From the NCBI RefSeq assembly GCF_008831285.2, contig NC_045143.1:5279503-5343502 (forward strand): 64,000 nucleotides of DNA. The letters run 5' to 3'. Source of the DNA: Nymphaea colorata (lineage: Eukaryota > Streptophyta > Magnoliopsida > Nymphaeales > Nymphaeaceae). This document shows positions 1 to 12,272 of this stretch, one piece after another. The translations under genes and the position numbers were made by a program. Under the pieces are notes generated by a model. It saw only the letters and a list, made by a program, of their open reading frames with translations. It had not been told where the DNA came from and searched no databases. Position 1 is the stretch's first letter; each line of letters starts with the position of its first letter.

Positions 1-1203
1 CTCCTTCCCACCCTGTCTAGGAACAAGGCGGAGATGATCACAAAGGATGTCTTCACAAGTCCCATTATTATGGTCACAGCCACCAGATGCTGCTTCTTTT
101 GGATGCCGGCCGCCTTGATCACCTCCGGCGTGTAATACACCACGGCGTCGTTCCCAGATGCCTGCATAAAGATGTTGAGTCCGATGGCTACCAATAGGAT
201 CCGCCGCACGGCTCTTGAGGGGCTCACCAGCAGCTCCCTCCACACGCTCTTCTTGCCTGCTTCCAAGCTTTCCTGCCTTGCTGCTGCCACTATCTCCGCC
301 AGCCGGGCCTCTGCTTCTTCGCCATCCACTGAAGTTCTGTCCAGCACTTTTTTGGCTTCGCCCGTTCGACCTTGAGCCACCAACCATCTAGGGGACTCCG
401 GCATGGCTATCAGCCCGATTATTAGCATCGCAGCAGGAATGCCGGCAACTCCGAGCATCAGTCTCCAATTCAGGTGTTCCGGCAGACCGGAAAAAGCATA
501 ATTGAGAATGTAGCCCACCAGGATACCCACGGTGATGAACACCTCAGGCAAAGATGTGAGCAATCCCCTGGTTGAAGCCGGTGAAACCTCGGCAGTGTAA
601 ACGGGCCCCGTCATCAGAGAGTACCCAACACCAATGCCCGCGACTGCCCTTCCAACCATAAGGATGACGAAGGAGTTCGCTAGGCTCATGGACAGCGCAC
701 CCACGAGGAAGGTGGTAGAAGCTATGACCATGGTGTATCTCCTTCCTATCCAATCTGCAGTCTTTCCTGATACCATGGCACCAAACAGGGAGAAGAAGTT
801 AAGTGATCCCACCAAGATTTCTTCCTGTGTGGAACTTATCCTGAGATCCTCCTTGATGAACAGAATTGCTCCGCTCATCACGCCAATATCTGCATCAGTC
901 AATGGCAAATACAATCTGTTTCAGTTCGTTGGTAGAAGATGAATTGTTCAATTTCTGCACCTTTTTTGCATAAAAACGAATTGGAAAGAAAACAGGAACT
1001 CCAATTATAAGAAGATAACACTCACCATAACCCAAGAGGATTGAATTCATGGAAGCCAGGACAGCACAAGCAAATGCATACTTGCTTAGAGGCGCCTTCC
1101 CCTCGCTGCGGCTGCTGCTTGCAGGTGTGACAACCTCTCCCTGCTGGCTCTTTTCCAGCTCCACTCTGACTGCTTCCCGTCTCTCGTCCTCCGGAGCCAT
1201 CAT
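1..1203 (-). CDS. Polyol/monosaccharide transporter (PLT/PMT type), 5' part only
   Basis: Major-facilitator sugar/polyol:H+ symporter, expected in the plasma membrane. Two coding exons are visible: 1026-1203 and <1-889. The intron at 890-1025 has GT-AG ends and splits the Asp codon of the LLGYDIGVMSGA motif of TM1. Exon 2 encodes the usual family landmarks in order: GRRYTMV after TM2, the region around VGRAVAGIGVGYSL, PESPRWLV at the end of the N-terminal half, a hydrophilic central loop, then NDAVVYYTPEV and LDRVGR, where the window ends around TM8. The C-terminal third lies outside the window. Two adjacent ATGs (1203 and 1200) begin the protein, which opens MMAPEDE. The family is expanded in plants and accepts polyols and several monosaccharides; the exact substrate cannot be read from this sequence. 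No frameshift was seen. Confidence 0.93.
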
Positions 1204-2466
1204 CCCTGCACGCCCTCTGTAGTCCTCTGAAGCTGAACACGGCAGACGAACAGCAAGGGTGGTGCGGCGATCCTCGGATCCGTTGACTGTATAAGAGAAG
1301 TGTGGATCGTGGGAGTCTTCTCTTTATGTCACCGCGCCATTATCCTCAGAAGAGCCACGTGCTCTCGGAAGCCTATGTGTCAAGAGGCCCACCAGCATGG
1401 CCCAGCAGAACGGTGAAGATCAGAGAACCTGGAAGGAATGCGTTCGGCCATGGCCACTCTACAAGAAAAGGCAGCGTGATATACCTGCGGCTTAACGGAT
1501 TCAACCAAAACGGGCGAATTTCTCGCTGAGATTGCAGTTATTATTTTCTTTTTGGATTATTCAGTATTACTTACAAGGTCTTAAACCTTACCCCTATTGT
1601 GGTATTCTTAAATTTCGGGATTACCATCTCAGTAGTCGGAGTGTAAATCCATTTATTGTGGATGAGGCCCTAATAATTATTACTATATAACAAACGCATT
1701 TCCATTCAAAGGCTTCATCGTTATCTACATCCGTTAAACGGAGCCCACAACTAGTATGGTTTAAACACCTGTTTCTTTAACTAGGTAACCTCCTCAAGCA
1801 CAAGGCTAGTATGGTTTAAACACCTGTTTCTTTAACTAGGTAACCTCCTCAAGCACAAGCCTACTTATTTTTTATTTAATCATGGAAACAAATAGGAGGA
1901 AACATAGGCCCTCAAAGGCTCAATATGAGAGCTAATAACAGGATAACTAAGAAGAAAAACTACGGACACATTTCGACGATATTTTATTAAGCAAGTAATA
2001 GTTATAATGCTAATTTGGAAAAGTGACACGCTTTAAGGGAACAAAAGTGACACGCTCACAGACGCGAGGTATCTAAAAGGGATAAGATATAATGCTAATT
2101 GGGAAAAGAATAAAAAATGTAATACATGAAAACAGTCTTACAGAATATCCTTTTCCCCTCCATTCATGTGCTTTAAAGCGACTTTCCATCTCCCGGAAAG
2201 GCAATTCTCATGAAAACGGATTTTCATGGAAAAGGTAAACTTGTACTTAAGAAGGCTAGACCATTTTTACCTGCCGCTGTAAAACCAGGAAGGTGGACCC
2301 CGTGATGAGCTGAAAAGTGGGACAACTCCCAAACAATCTACCCTTTCACACCCAATCTGACCACATTCCTCCTCCCCCTGCATCGATACGTTTACAACCC
2401 AACTTTGTACCAATTACCTTCCGCGTTCAAAGCTCCGCTAGCTCACTAGTCTCCCCTGTCCAAATC
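1204..2466. other. Intergenic stretch between transporter and helicase
   Basis: This is the upstream region of the transporter and the downstream region of the helicase, both transcribed leftward. The only structure I see is the 55 bp tandem duplication at 1751-1860 and a shorter reiterated phrase (ataatgctaatt) near 2003 and 2089. The reading frames here (for example 1302-1529) show no family resemblance. Confidence 0.6.
1751..1860. repeat. Perfect 55 bp tandem duplication
   Basis: The segment starting ctagtatggtttaaacac at 1751 recurs from 1806, head to tail, with only the last base differing. It lies about 550 bp upstream of the transporter start. The near-identity of the copies suggests a recent duplication. 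Confidence 0.9.
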
Positions 2467-5400
2467 TTAAGGGCAGCGCCTCGATTCCACCCTCTGTTTG
2501 TTAAACTTAAAGAACTGATGGAGTAGCCTGTACACCTCCCCAAAATTTGCTGTCACAGAAACTAGACGAGCTTTTATCCACCCCGGGAGCTTCTTCACCG
2601 GCGGCTCAGATGAGCTTTTCTTGGATGCATAGCGTGAGTCCACCAGCAATATCGCAGCATAGTCATCAATGTGTCTAATCGCTCTACCTGCTCTCAATTC
2701 CAACAGAGAAGAAGAAAATGGTCGAGATTACCATTTAAACAGGTACAGCAGTAACCCACATAAATTTAAAAGGCTCTAGTACCTTCACCATCGACTATGA
2801 ACAGTGAAGATCCAAGGTCAACATCACCAGCATTGACGGTGATGTGAACAAAACTTCCCCAATTTTTAGCCCCACCCTTAGCCGTGGAATATAGTTAGAT
2901 GGGAGATAAGGTCTTGGGAATGTTATAACAATTTCTTACTGTGATTTAGCAGATCAGTAGATCTGCACTCCACAAACAGACATAAAGAAACAATGGTCTT
3001 GCCTTTTTCTAGGGATACTTAAAGTTTTAAAGAAAGAAAATTCAAGGGAAAGAAGACAATGATTACCGATTGATTGATTCACAGCTTTCATGCATAGATT
3101 TTCATAGTACTCCCTCCCCCTTAGCTTGCAGCTTCTCAGTATGTCCAGGCTCGTGTCCCTGCCGTATCCTCGAATCCTGTGATTGTCAAAATTGGAACTG
3201 CTACAACCTGTGGTCCCATAATCAGATGATCCAGAACCTTCAATGTACTTTATTCTCTCGATCAGCTCCACATCTGAAGGGCTCGGATAAGGAAGACCAA
3301 CCATGACCACGCACCGGCCCAACCCATCACTAAAATTGATTCCCTCTGAGACCTTTCCTCCCACCACAGCCAGAAGCAGTGCACCGTTGTGCACGGCCCC
3401 TGTCGTTGCACCCTTGTTGCTACATGCTGTCACAGCGTCCCTGTATTCTTTTAGGATAGCTTCCACGTCCACGCTACCTCTGGGCTCTCTGAATAGTCGC
3501 TTCCTCTTCTGGATTCTTTCCAGAAGACCTGCCGACTTCCATGCATCATAGACCTTTCTTTCGTATTCAAATGATGGAAAGAACACTATGATCCCTTCAG
3601 GAACCACAGCCAATATATTGCAAATCAAACGCCCAAGCTCTTCAATCTACAAGGAACAACAAAAAGAAGGTATTGCTAATGTTTTAAGTCGAGAAAAAAC
3701 AACAAAAGACTTTCATACTGGTTGTCCTTTTGCAGAGGTCAGCTGTCCTGTGCATGCGTAGCATGTGCGGTCCTAAACAAGGCTTAAGTCATGAAATATG
3801 GTGTAATGTACGCAGCCACCTTTGCATGTTTACTAAGAAATTATTTTCTCACTCTCTGTCTGTCCTCTAAATTAGAAAAAACTTTTGGGTTCGAAAAGCT
3901 TGCTGAGTGATTGGAATTCGGATCACTAAAAAAGCAGGTTGGTCTAAACTTCAAACTCTAAGACTTAAAATAAATAATGAGAGGAAAAGTGCGTTCAACA
4001 TACTTTTAAATCTGATTAAAAAGGTAAAACTTGCAATTAATTTTCTACATAATGAGATACAAGTATCTATGTTCCATATGCACGTGGTGTGTATGTGTGG
4101 TGCATGTCAGGACGTGTACTGCCATGCTTATAACATGTAACTTGTAAGTTACTCTGGAAGAAGTGATCAACAAACTTACAGACTAAAGTATTCAGTGAAT
4201 TAAGACGAAGCATCTATATGCACCAAAAGGACATTAGGTCCATTTTTTTTATTATGCACATTTACAGCATGCTATATATCGAGATAATAAAAGGCTTTGC
4301 ATGGAAAAGTTTTCAGGAAACAACTAATTTCAAATAAAACTCTTCTGAAATGCAAAAACTGGATTTCGCCAGTTGCTTCCTATGAACAGTTCAAGCTTTA
4401 TAGAAGCTTACCCACAAAGTACCAGAATCTTACCATATCAGTAGAACTTCTTGAATGATAGCTGAAATCAAATGTCCTACCCGTTGGACCACAAGAGACT
4501 GCAATTGGCAAGATACTTTCTGAAGGGACGATATGATTACAGGAAAAAAATGCAGCCGCTCCTTGGGTAAACATGGAAAGAGCCGCTCCTTCATCTCCTC
4601 TATGGGCTGAAGTGTTCCACCAGCCAAAACAACGGCACGAGCTTCATCCATGATCTGTAGCAAAGCTTCATGTAGTTAGGACTTCCATGTGTGCAGTAAA
4701 GGAGTGCACCGATAGACACTTTTAAGTTCTTGTCTAACTGAACCTCTGAAAATATTTTTTCTCCAGCAAGCATGACAAATTTCAGAAACCCCTCATCCTG
4801 CTGCTCAGGACAGGATAGTTTTTGCCTTGAAACTATGATCCTCCCTTCAAAGTCTCTACTTGATAATGAGATCAAGAAAGTTGCAATAGCCTGGAAGCTA
4901 GATTGGATGCTAGCAGCACCATCCTTATAAGCATCATTAGTAGCTGAGTCTTCACTAGAGGAAGCCATTTTGCTGTTAAAACCACTGACCTGAAAATTAA
5001 CAATGAAAAGGGAAACAGCAGTAATCAAAGAAAAACGAGAGATGAAAATGGTCTTCTTTTTTGGTTTTCATGGGAACAATAGGGATGAAGATTTGAAAGC
5101 CACAATCCAGAATACCTTATTAATGATATTGCTTTCCTTTATATACTCCATCAGTTTAACAAAATTAATGTTGTCAATATCTAGTGAAAAAAGGAAATCA
5201 TTGATCGCCATAGAATAATCACAAAATTGCTTCTCCTTGACCATTCGATCGTTGCCTTTAACAGGGCTAGTATCATCAAACTCGATAACCTTCCCACCAA
5301 GCAGCAGCTGAAGGAAAGACTCAACAAGAATAATGATGGTTTGGATATATCGCCTATTTCCAGCTCCCAAACGGTCCTGAAACCTTTCCAGGTACAGCCT

Positions 5401-8400
5401 TAGACTCGAGCCCACATGTTCCAGCTGCAAAATGCACACGTCTTTACTCGTAACCAACTGAAAATTGTAATTCCCAGAGATTGGGTCAAGAAAGAACAAA
5501 CCTGTGATTTTGTCACTTTTGAGTTGTACATATTCGTAAGAGAGTCTGCCAAATTGTGAGCTTCATCTATAATGATTATGCTGTTTCTCAGGCTTAGTCC
5601 CAGTGATTCACGAGAAGATTTCAACAAAAGAGACTGATAAGGCAGGACTACTAGATCAGCTGCCCGGATCATGCTTCTTGACCCATAGTAAGGACAGGTA
5701 TTGATCTTGTGTCCAAGCTGCACAGCATCTTCTATATCTAATGCACCCATTCGAAACATCTCATCTCTGTACTGTTTCTGTAACTTTCTCTTTGACAACA
5801 TGGGACAGCCAGATGAAGGCTTAGCATGATTCGATTTACCATTATGCTTTACCTGCAAGGCACACACCATCCAGAAGGCCCATTAATAAACTAAGTAGCC
5901 AAGATTGTCTCTTTACATGCATCAGCTACAGGTCATATGTGCATCAGCACGCAAAGAGCAACAAACGCGGAATTTAGAAGGGGCAAATACTATCACGCTT
6001 AAAAATAGAGACAAAGTAAACGACTGAACGTGTTTAAGGTTTCAAGTTACCAAGTACTAAACCTTTATTCTGCATTTAGGCTTTCCTTTGCTTTTGTTTT
6101 TCTGCAGCTCCAAACAGCGCTCGTTGATCCGATTCAAACTGCCAAGTTTTAGAACATCTGAAAATATGTAAAAAATGTCAAAAGTTAGTGGTTGAGAATT
6201 AAACAGTGATTGTCTCGTTAAGCTATCAATTATTAATTTAGTCCTCGCGACCAAAATAATCACCTTCCAATAAGTAACAATGGTTTCCTCGTCGCATAAA
6301 GGCCGTAAACCATTTGGGCTCGAAACTGGAACTACACGATGGCATGGAGCACCTAAGCTGCGCAAATAAGTTTCCTTTTCTATTTTATTTCTAACACTTC
6401 CATTTATATCTCTCCCCAGCCTACTTCCTTCTTTCCTTTGTTCTTATTTAGGTGCTGCAGCCTTCTACTTTGCGCTAGTCTGAACCTCTAGACAGATTAA
6501 GCATGTCTAGGACTCTAGGGCAGAAAGGACAGAAAATGGGAGTTGATCGGACTGAAATACAAAAAGATCAGTACGTCACACACACACACAGGTAGAGGAT
6601 CAAATGGGAATAAGATTAGAAAACAGGACGACAAGAAGTTATAGAAAGTACAAATAAAACATGGAAAGAAAAACAAAATACTACAGAAAGAACATGGAGA
6701 AAACAAAAAACAAGGCAACGTGTCAGCGCAGAGAAACAGAGAAAAAAAAAAAAATGCCCAGAGAACAGCCAGTTAGTGGCATGAAGCTGGCGGTGACTGA
6801 TACAATGTGCAAGATGGACGTCGCTCTGGATTCGATAGCAGAAGTAGGCAAAAGGACAAGCCAAATCCGTGAAAACCTGATGAATACATGCAGATCTACC
6901 GCCAACAACAAATGAGCGAAAAGTGAGCCCAACACTTCGACGAAGTAGGGGAGGAGGAAAGGAGGAGTTGGCAGGGCGTGCAGAGGTCAGCTAAAGCTGA
7001 AGGCAAGAGGCTGAAGAAGGGACAGGTGGCAAAAAGAAGGTGATGGGTCTTAGCAGCCGAGTAGCGAAGAGGAGCACAGTTGGCAAGGTGGATATTCAGA
7101 CGCTGAAGATGATCGAAGGTTAAGAAGCCTGTAATTGTTAAAGCTCAAGAAAAATGCACAATTTGTTTTAGCCTGTACCGTCAAATGGGCCTATATAACG
7201 GTTATCATCCGACATCAGCCTATATAGATACAATTCTGATAAAAATGCGGTAAAGCAACAAGCATGATAAGGATGAACCATGGTATCTGTATGTTTATGT
7301 CATTGTTTGCCTAACCTTTTCTTTCCACTTATGTGCTAATAAATTTGTTGCCTCGCTATACTCTCACATACATCTTGGAACTCCAATGCTCTCCAAACAC
7401 ATTGCTTGCGGCTGGTGGAAATTCTCAATGACAACATTCGATATCTTACGGAACTATAGAGCGCTTGAGCTCTGATTTCAGAACCAAAAAGCAGAAGGTT
7501 GATTCCTTTGCCTAGGGAATGATAAACTGAACCCGATGCATGAAGGCGACATTTCCTATAGGAAGATACTGAGGTTTTGTACGAGAAATGGGAATCTTCA
7601 GCAGCGTGCGGGAACATCTCTTGATGAGTTATAATGAACAATCATTTGGTCTAGAAAAAAATAGCTTAACTAAGAATATAACAAAAATGGTCCGGTAGAA
7701 AACTACCATTAGAGAAACCGAGATTAGCGCAGGAAAGATTGCCAGGCAGGAAAAACTAATCACCTGCATTTATGCACATATTCTGCCTGGAACCCAAGCA
7801 GACGGCCTTCAACTCCGAATCAAAAACAGTCCTTCGCAATTCCTTCACAAACTGAGAAAGCTGAGAATGCGTTCTACTGCAGAAATAAACTTTCATAGCC
7901 GCTTCCTCATCATCCTCATCATCACCATCCCCACTGCTAGTGTCGCTTGCATCCCCAGCCGCCTTCCTCTTCACCGCCCCCTCCTCCTCACCGCTCTCAT
8001 ACTCGTCCACTAAGAACTCCAATTCCTTGTCCTCCAATCCTTCCGCTTTCTTCTTGAACCCTTTACCGGATAAGTTTCGTCGACTTCCATCGATCTCGCC
8101 TATGCCCTTTACATCCCTCGATTTCTTAGTTCTTTGTTGAATCGATTGCTGCCCTTGACGAACGCTAGTGCGCTCGTCGTCAATTTTCGGAACGAAATCC
8201 CTCATCCAATCTGGTTCGTCACCGTCAGCATCGCGGGGATCCCCACATGAGGCCTGCCCTTCCCTTCTCGCTGTCGCACCGTCATTGGTGGAAGGACGTG
8301 ATCGCTGATCGACAACCCATTGCAAAGCACTGCATATAATGCTGAGGGTTTTTCCAGTCCCTGAATATCACAAATAGACAAGACAAATTGAAAAAAAAAA

Positions 8401-8615
8401 AAAAAAAGATAGGAGGAGAATCGAAGAACCCTCTGTAAAGAAGAAAATGAAGGAGCACGAAATATCTGGCTGCCTGTTGGACTTTCGAGCATGGCGACGC
8501 CACCCTTCTCGATGGCATCATACAGAGCTCTCATGAATTCCGTCTGAATCGAATAAGGCGTAAAGGGGAATGCCGGGAATTGGATCTCGTTTCCTCCTCC
8601 GTCTTCCGGCGCCAT
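2467..8615 (-). CDS. DDX11: DDX11/CHL1-type Fe-S DNA helicase (frameshifted in exon 7)
   Basis: XPD/FANCJ-family ATP-dependent 5'-3' DNA helicase; DDX11/ChlR1/Chl1 proteins act in sister-chromatid cohesion and replication repair. Nine exons: 8474-8615, 7764-8360, 6063-6157, 5502-5852, 5116-5424, 4744-4989, 4434-4654, 3067-3646, 2467-2687. Motifs in order: SIQTEFM (Q motif), Walker A PTGTGKT split by intron 1, [11 protein letters not shown]-type motif Ia, four Fe-S cysteines (NMCIN, NERCLEL, SGCPML, NTCPYY), [12 protein letters not shown] near residue 375, [14 protein letters not shown], and NQSIGRAIRH (motif VI). The spliced length is 2762 bases, one short of an open frame of about 920 aa. 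The missing base maps to the A7 run at 4544-4550, where HFF must be followed by [10 protein letters not shown] in another frame. Read as given, the product stops at the exon 7/8 junction, before motifs V-VI. Intron 1 is GC-AG. All other exons are intact, so either an assembly error or a very young lesion is possible. Confidence 0.93.
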
Positions 8616-8794
8616 CCCTCTCTCTCTCTCTCTCGCCCGACTCGCTTGCCCCTTCCCTTTTCCCGCCAGTTTCTTGCTTGTGTGACCGCCGATGGGGCTG
8701 CTAGACGGATCGGGTATGTATGATAACGGATCGGATATACACCCGAGGAACTCATACGTCAAAAATTGTCCTGAACCAAGTTTAAGCGCGCCAG

Positions 8795-8985
8795 TAGCTG
8801 TGGAGCCAGAAATTTCATTTTAAAAGGCGCTTTAAGTTTAAATTTTAATTTTAAGAAACACTTATTTATAAAAAACTGAAAATTAATGAAGTTTTATATA
8901 TGAATAAAGTAAATTTTGTCTGCTAATGTAGGCAATTGCCCACACGGCACAGAAGCCTACAACTTAGATCTGCCACTGAAGGCTA
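8795..8985. repeat. Probable small TIR element of a GGAGCCA-end family
   Basis: The segment begins cagtagctgtggagccag and ends near atctgccactga. Its ends are imperfect inverted versions of each other, of the cagtggcggagcc type, and enclose an AT-rich core. Similar ends occur at 59565-59765 and possibly at 25555. No coding capacity was seen. Confidence 0.4.
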
Positions 8986-9169
8986 TCCCCGAATATGAGC
9001 ATTATTTTGGCTCAGACATGGCATACAATTTTGTTTCAAAATCTGTTCATGGTTATCTAATCAAACTCATGCGTTCCGGGGACTTGAAGATAAAATAAAT
9101 GTGCGTTTCATTCCACCGACCATATAAAGTTGAAGCCCTCTCCTTCTTATTAAGATGTAAAATATACTC

Positions 9170-9508
9170 ATAATTGTATCTTTTCCTCAAATTCCGAATA
9201 CGAATAACAAAAATCATATTTGAATCTGAATCTGATATCGAATTTTGCAACATGGATCCAATCTAGATCCCATTTTTAGATTCAATTTTGAATCAAATCC
9301 AACTGATTTTCAAAATGGATATAGAATATTTATTTAAAACTAATCTGATTTAAATCTGAGTTCGAATTTGATCGGATGAAATCTAAATCTGATGTGAGAT
9401 CTTAATTGGATATTAACCTTTTTTCACATACATTTTTTTCAGAATGGTTGCAAAAGTCGAATATCTAGTTCAAATCAAATATACTGACATCCTTACTTTG
9501 TATTATCC
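9170..9508 (+). repeat. Dispersed GAATCTGAATC-rich repeat, copy 1
   Basis: AT-rich DNA built of degenerate aatctga/gaattc phrases. It contains tttgaatctgaatctg and tatttatttaaaacta and ends atactgacatccttact. The segment at 58330-58612 has the same order of landmarks and the same terminal phrase, so these are two copies of one non-coding family. Confidence 0.6.
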
Positions 9509-9524
9509 TCAGAGTCTAAACTTC

Positions 9525-9592
9525 TATCAGTGCTTGGTATGGCCCCAGTCTAAGGTTATATCAGTGCTTGGTGTGGCCCCAGTCTAAGTAAA
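9525..9592. repeat. Two-copy 34 bp tandem repeat
   Basis: The phrase tatcagtgcttggt.tggcc, continuing ccagtctaag, occurs at 9525 and again at 9559, differing at about one position. It follows directly after the dispersed repeat that ends at about 9508. Confidence 0.8.
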
Positions 9593-12272
9593 CTAATACA
9601 ATGTTCCTACCCAATTGGCAAAAAGACAACAGAATCCACAATAATTGAGCACCTGAAATTTAAGTGGTGCAAGCCTGACCAATTACACTATACCTCTTGA
9701 GGCTCAAACTCACTGAATCAACTCATTATTTGTCCAAATTTTCTTTTGCTAGAGTTTAGATTAGTATATGATAGGTTGCATAATCAAAACTCCCAACCCA
9801 TCCGAGTTCAACTGGTTCATTTACTTTTTTCAATTTTTTTTCAGCTATGATTTAGTCAGTCTGTGCAATTTCTTTTCGTTGTTGAATCTCTACATGGCTA
9901 CCATCCCTTGGATCCTCATTTAAACACAAATAATAATACCAATTTGTAACATTTAAGGGTTGTTTGGCAACAGCAGGTTATTACTCTTTCATAAATCTGC
10001 CTCAAATGTTAAAACAAATCAAAGGTTACAGTGTTCCATGAATTGCTTCGATCTTTAGAAAAGATTCACATAACAATAACAATCTATTCTCTACCAAACA
10101 TCCCTTATGGTCTTGCCGCTACTCATATGGCTTTCAGGACCGAGTTCTCCTTGTAATTGAATTCAAGTATAAATGGATCGGCTTTCTATTTTTGGTTACG
10201 AAAGCGAGCTAGGCCAGAATAAAGGTGGATGTTGAGAAAAATACGAGATATTGACAGCCGCAGTCAGGTGGAGATCCATCAGGTGCTGTTTTTTGGCATA
10301 ACACAACATGAAATGTGTCCATCAAATCCCATATTGCCAATAACAAAAGAATGTCAGCCAAACGTATTTTTAAACTAGGCTTTGTAGTGAGGAATTTTTT
10401 TCCTATACACCAGTTGGAATAACAACTTGACAGAGACTACCTGCTCAAAGTCGAAGACTAAATATCCCTGGAACTAAAATGGAAAGTAACTCTCGTTGCA
10501 TGCAAAGTGAAGGTCAATAAAAATTACTAGTTCCGGTTTCCGAATGAACACAATGAGTCAGGTGGGCGGCATCCAAAGAGTCATCACTCATGAACAGACG
10601 TGCATTTGTGGGGACAAAAAGAAAACGAGTGGTATGGTGTTAGAACAGAACAATTTCTCAAAAGATTCCTGGAAAAAGAAAAAGATACACGAAACCAACA
10701 ACTGCGCTGAGCCTGTGGGCAACTGCCCACTCCAAAGCTGATTAGCCAAAGAAAAATGTTAACAAAAAAAGAAACCAGATACCATACAAGGTTCAACTAG
10801 AACCTAAAGTTTGTCATCAAAAACATTTTGAGCAGGCATCCAAAACATTTCCCATTAATTGGGTAGTTGAAGGTCCCATATTTCCATATTCTGCACAAAA
10901 TTAAAAACATTAGCACGACGAATTGGTGAACCGCTAGCTCGGTCATGGACACCACAATACTCATTCTGCACAACAGGAAAAATGGGTTTCCAATTCAGGC
11001 ACACAGAGGTAGTTGTGTGGTTACTGCTGCTTCGGACAAAAATACAAGATTTACATGATTTACAATGATAGTAGCTTTCCTCCCATTGAAGTAGTTGTAT
11101 AGATCAGCTAAAAAAGTTTGACTTGAGAATGCAAATGCAGGAGCAGCACGACCAAATTACCTTGGAGGCCAAGGACTTCGAACATCCAGTTGATGTTGAA
11201 AGTTTTTAAACCACATACACTGTCCTCGTGATACTCAAAGCACAACAAAGGATAGACAAGCAAGTTCTGTACTGCCACTTGATCATCAAAATTCAACAGT
11301 CTCCACGTGAGATCACAATAACAGACCTGTCATGTTCTCCTTAGTAACAGCAGGAAGTGATGCTATTCACTAGAAGCAGTAAAAAAAGACTAAAATGATG
11401 CCCATGCAGCATACTTCAGCCGCTAAGTTCCATCCAGTCTGTGCCCCATTATAGAAGAGCTCTCTCTCTCTCTCTCGCTCTCTATCTCCCTCTCATAAAT
11501 CGTTAACTTTATTCTGAATATTGTAAACAAAAATAAGCGTACATGATCTAAAGATAGATCTGAATCTTAGAAAGTTCAAAAAGATTGTTAAAGAAAACAA
11601 TTAAATTAACAGTAAAATTTACATAAAGATCGTACAATGTGCACAAAGATATCAGGTGAAGCCTTAACACCTGGAAAAAGCTTTAACACAGAAAATCATT
11701 ACTTTTCTCCCTTGCTTGGGAAGAATCAGCCTAATAGGCGTACAACTTGTTTTGGACGGCATTCCTAATGTGAATAACCGTATTCAAAATTAGGGAGGAG
11801 AACTATGTTGTGTAAAAAAGCATTTAAGAGAAAACATTATAAACATAAAAATCTCAGAACGTGATTTCTATGTACAGTAATTTTGTATGAGAGCCTCAAC
11901 AACCAGTTTGAAAGAAACTCAATCCACTCTGAACCGAGAACCTGAAAAGATAAACCAAAAATGTTCAGGCCCTTTGCTTATCCATAATAACAGAACCGCC
12001 GCGTAACTTTGATACCAAATTAGCATCATGCATGATATGATAATATTTGAAACATTGACTACATTGTGTGTAGAAAACACATGCTTCCAGATGTAGCTAG
12101 GGATGACCAAGAGTGCTCACCAAGAAGTGAACAAGAGGCAATATTTGACCACCACATGCAAAGCAGCAAGCAGCCCCTTTTGTTCTTGGACACAAGTCAC
12201 CCCAAACCTTTGAGCAACCAAACCGCCACCAGAAATGAAACATGCCAAAGCCAGTCAAAATCAAAAACCATT
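9593..12272. other. Intergenic stretch, no gene seen
   Basis: This contains the 3' untranslated region and downstream flank of the PXA-PX gene. A short (TC)n tract lies at about 11461-11490. Reading frames such as 10544-10741 and 12066-12311 match no family I know. Near 9675 there is a 24-base phrase that recurs with few changes at 61707. Confidence 0.55.

Noticed and set aside
6661-6915. 84 aa lysine-rich frame inside helicase intron 2
   Set aside because: Purine-rich low-complexity DNA; the counterpart frames on the other strand are equally open, and no homology was recognised.
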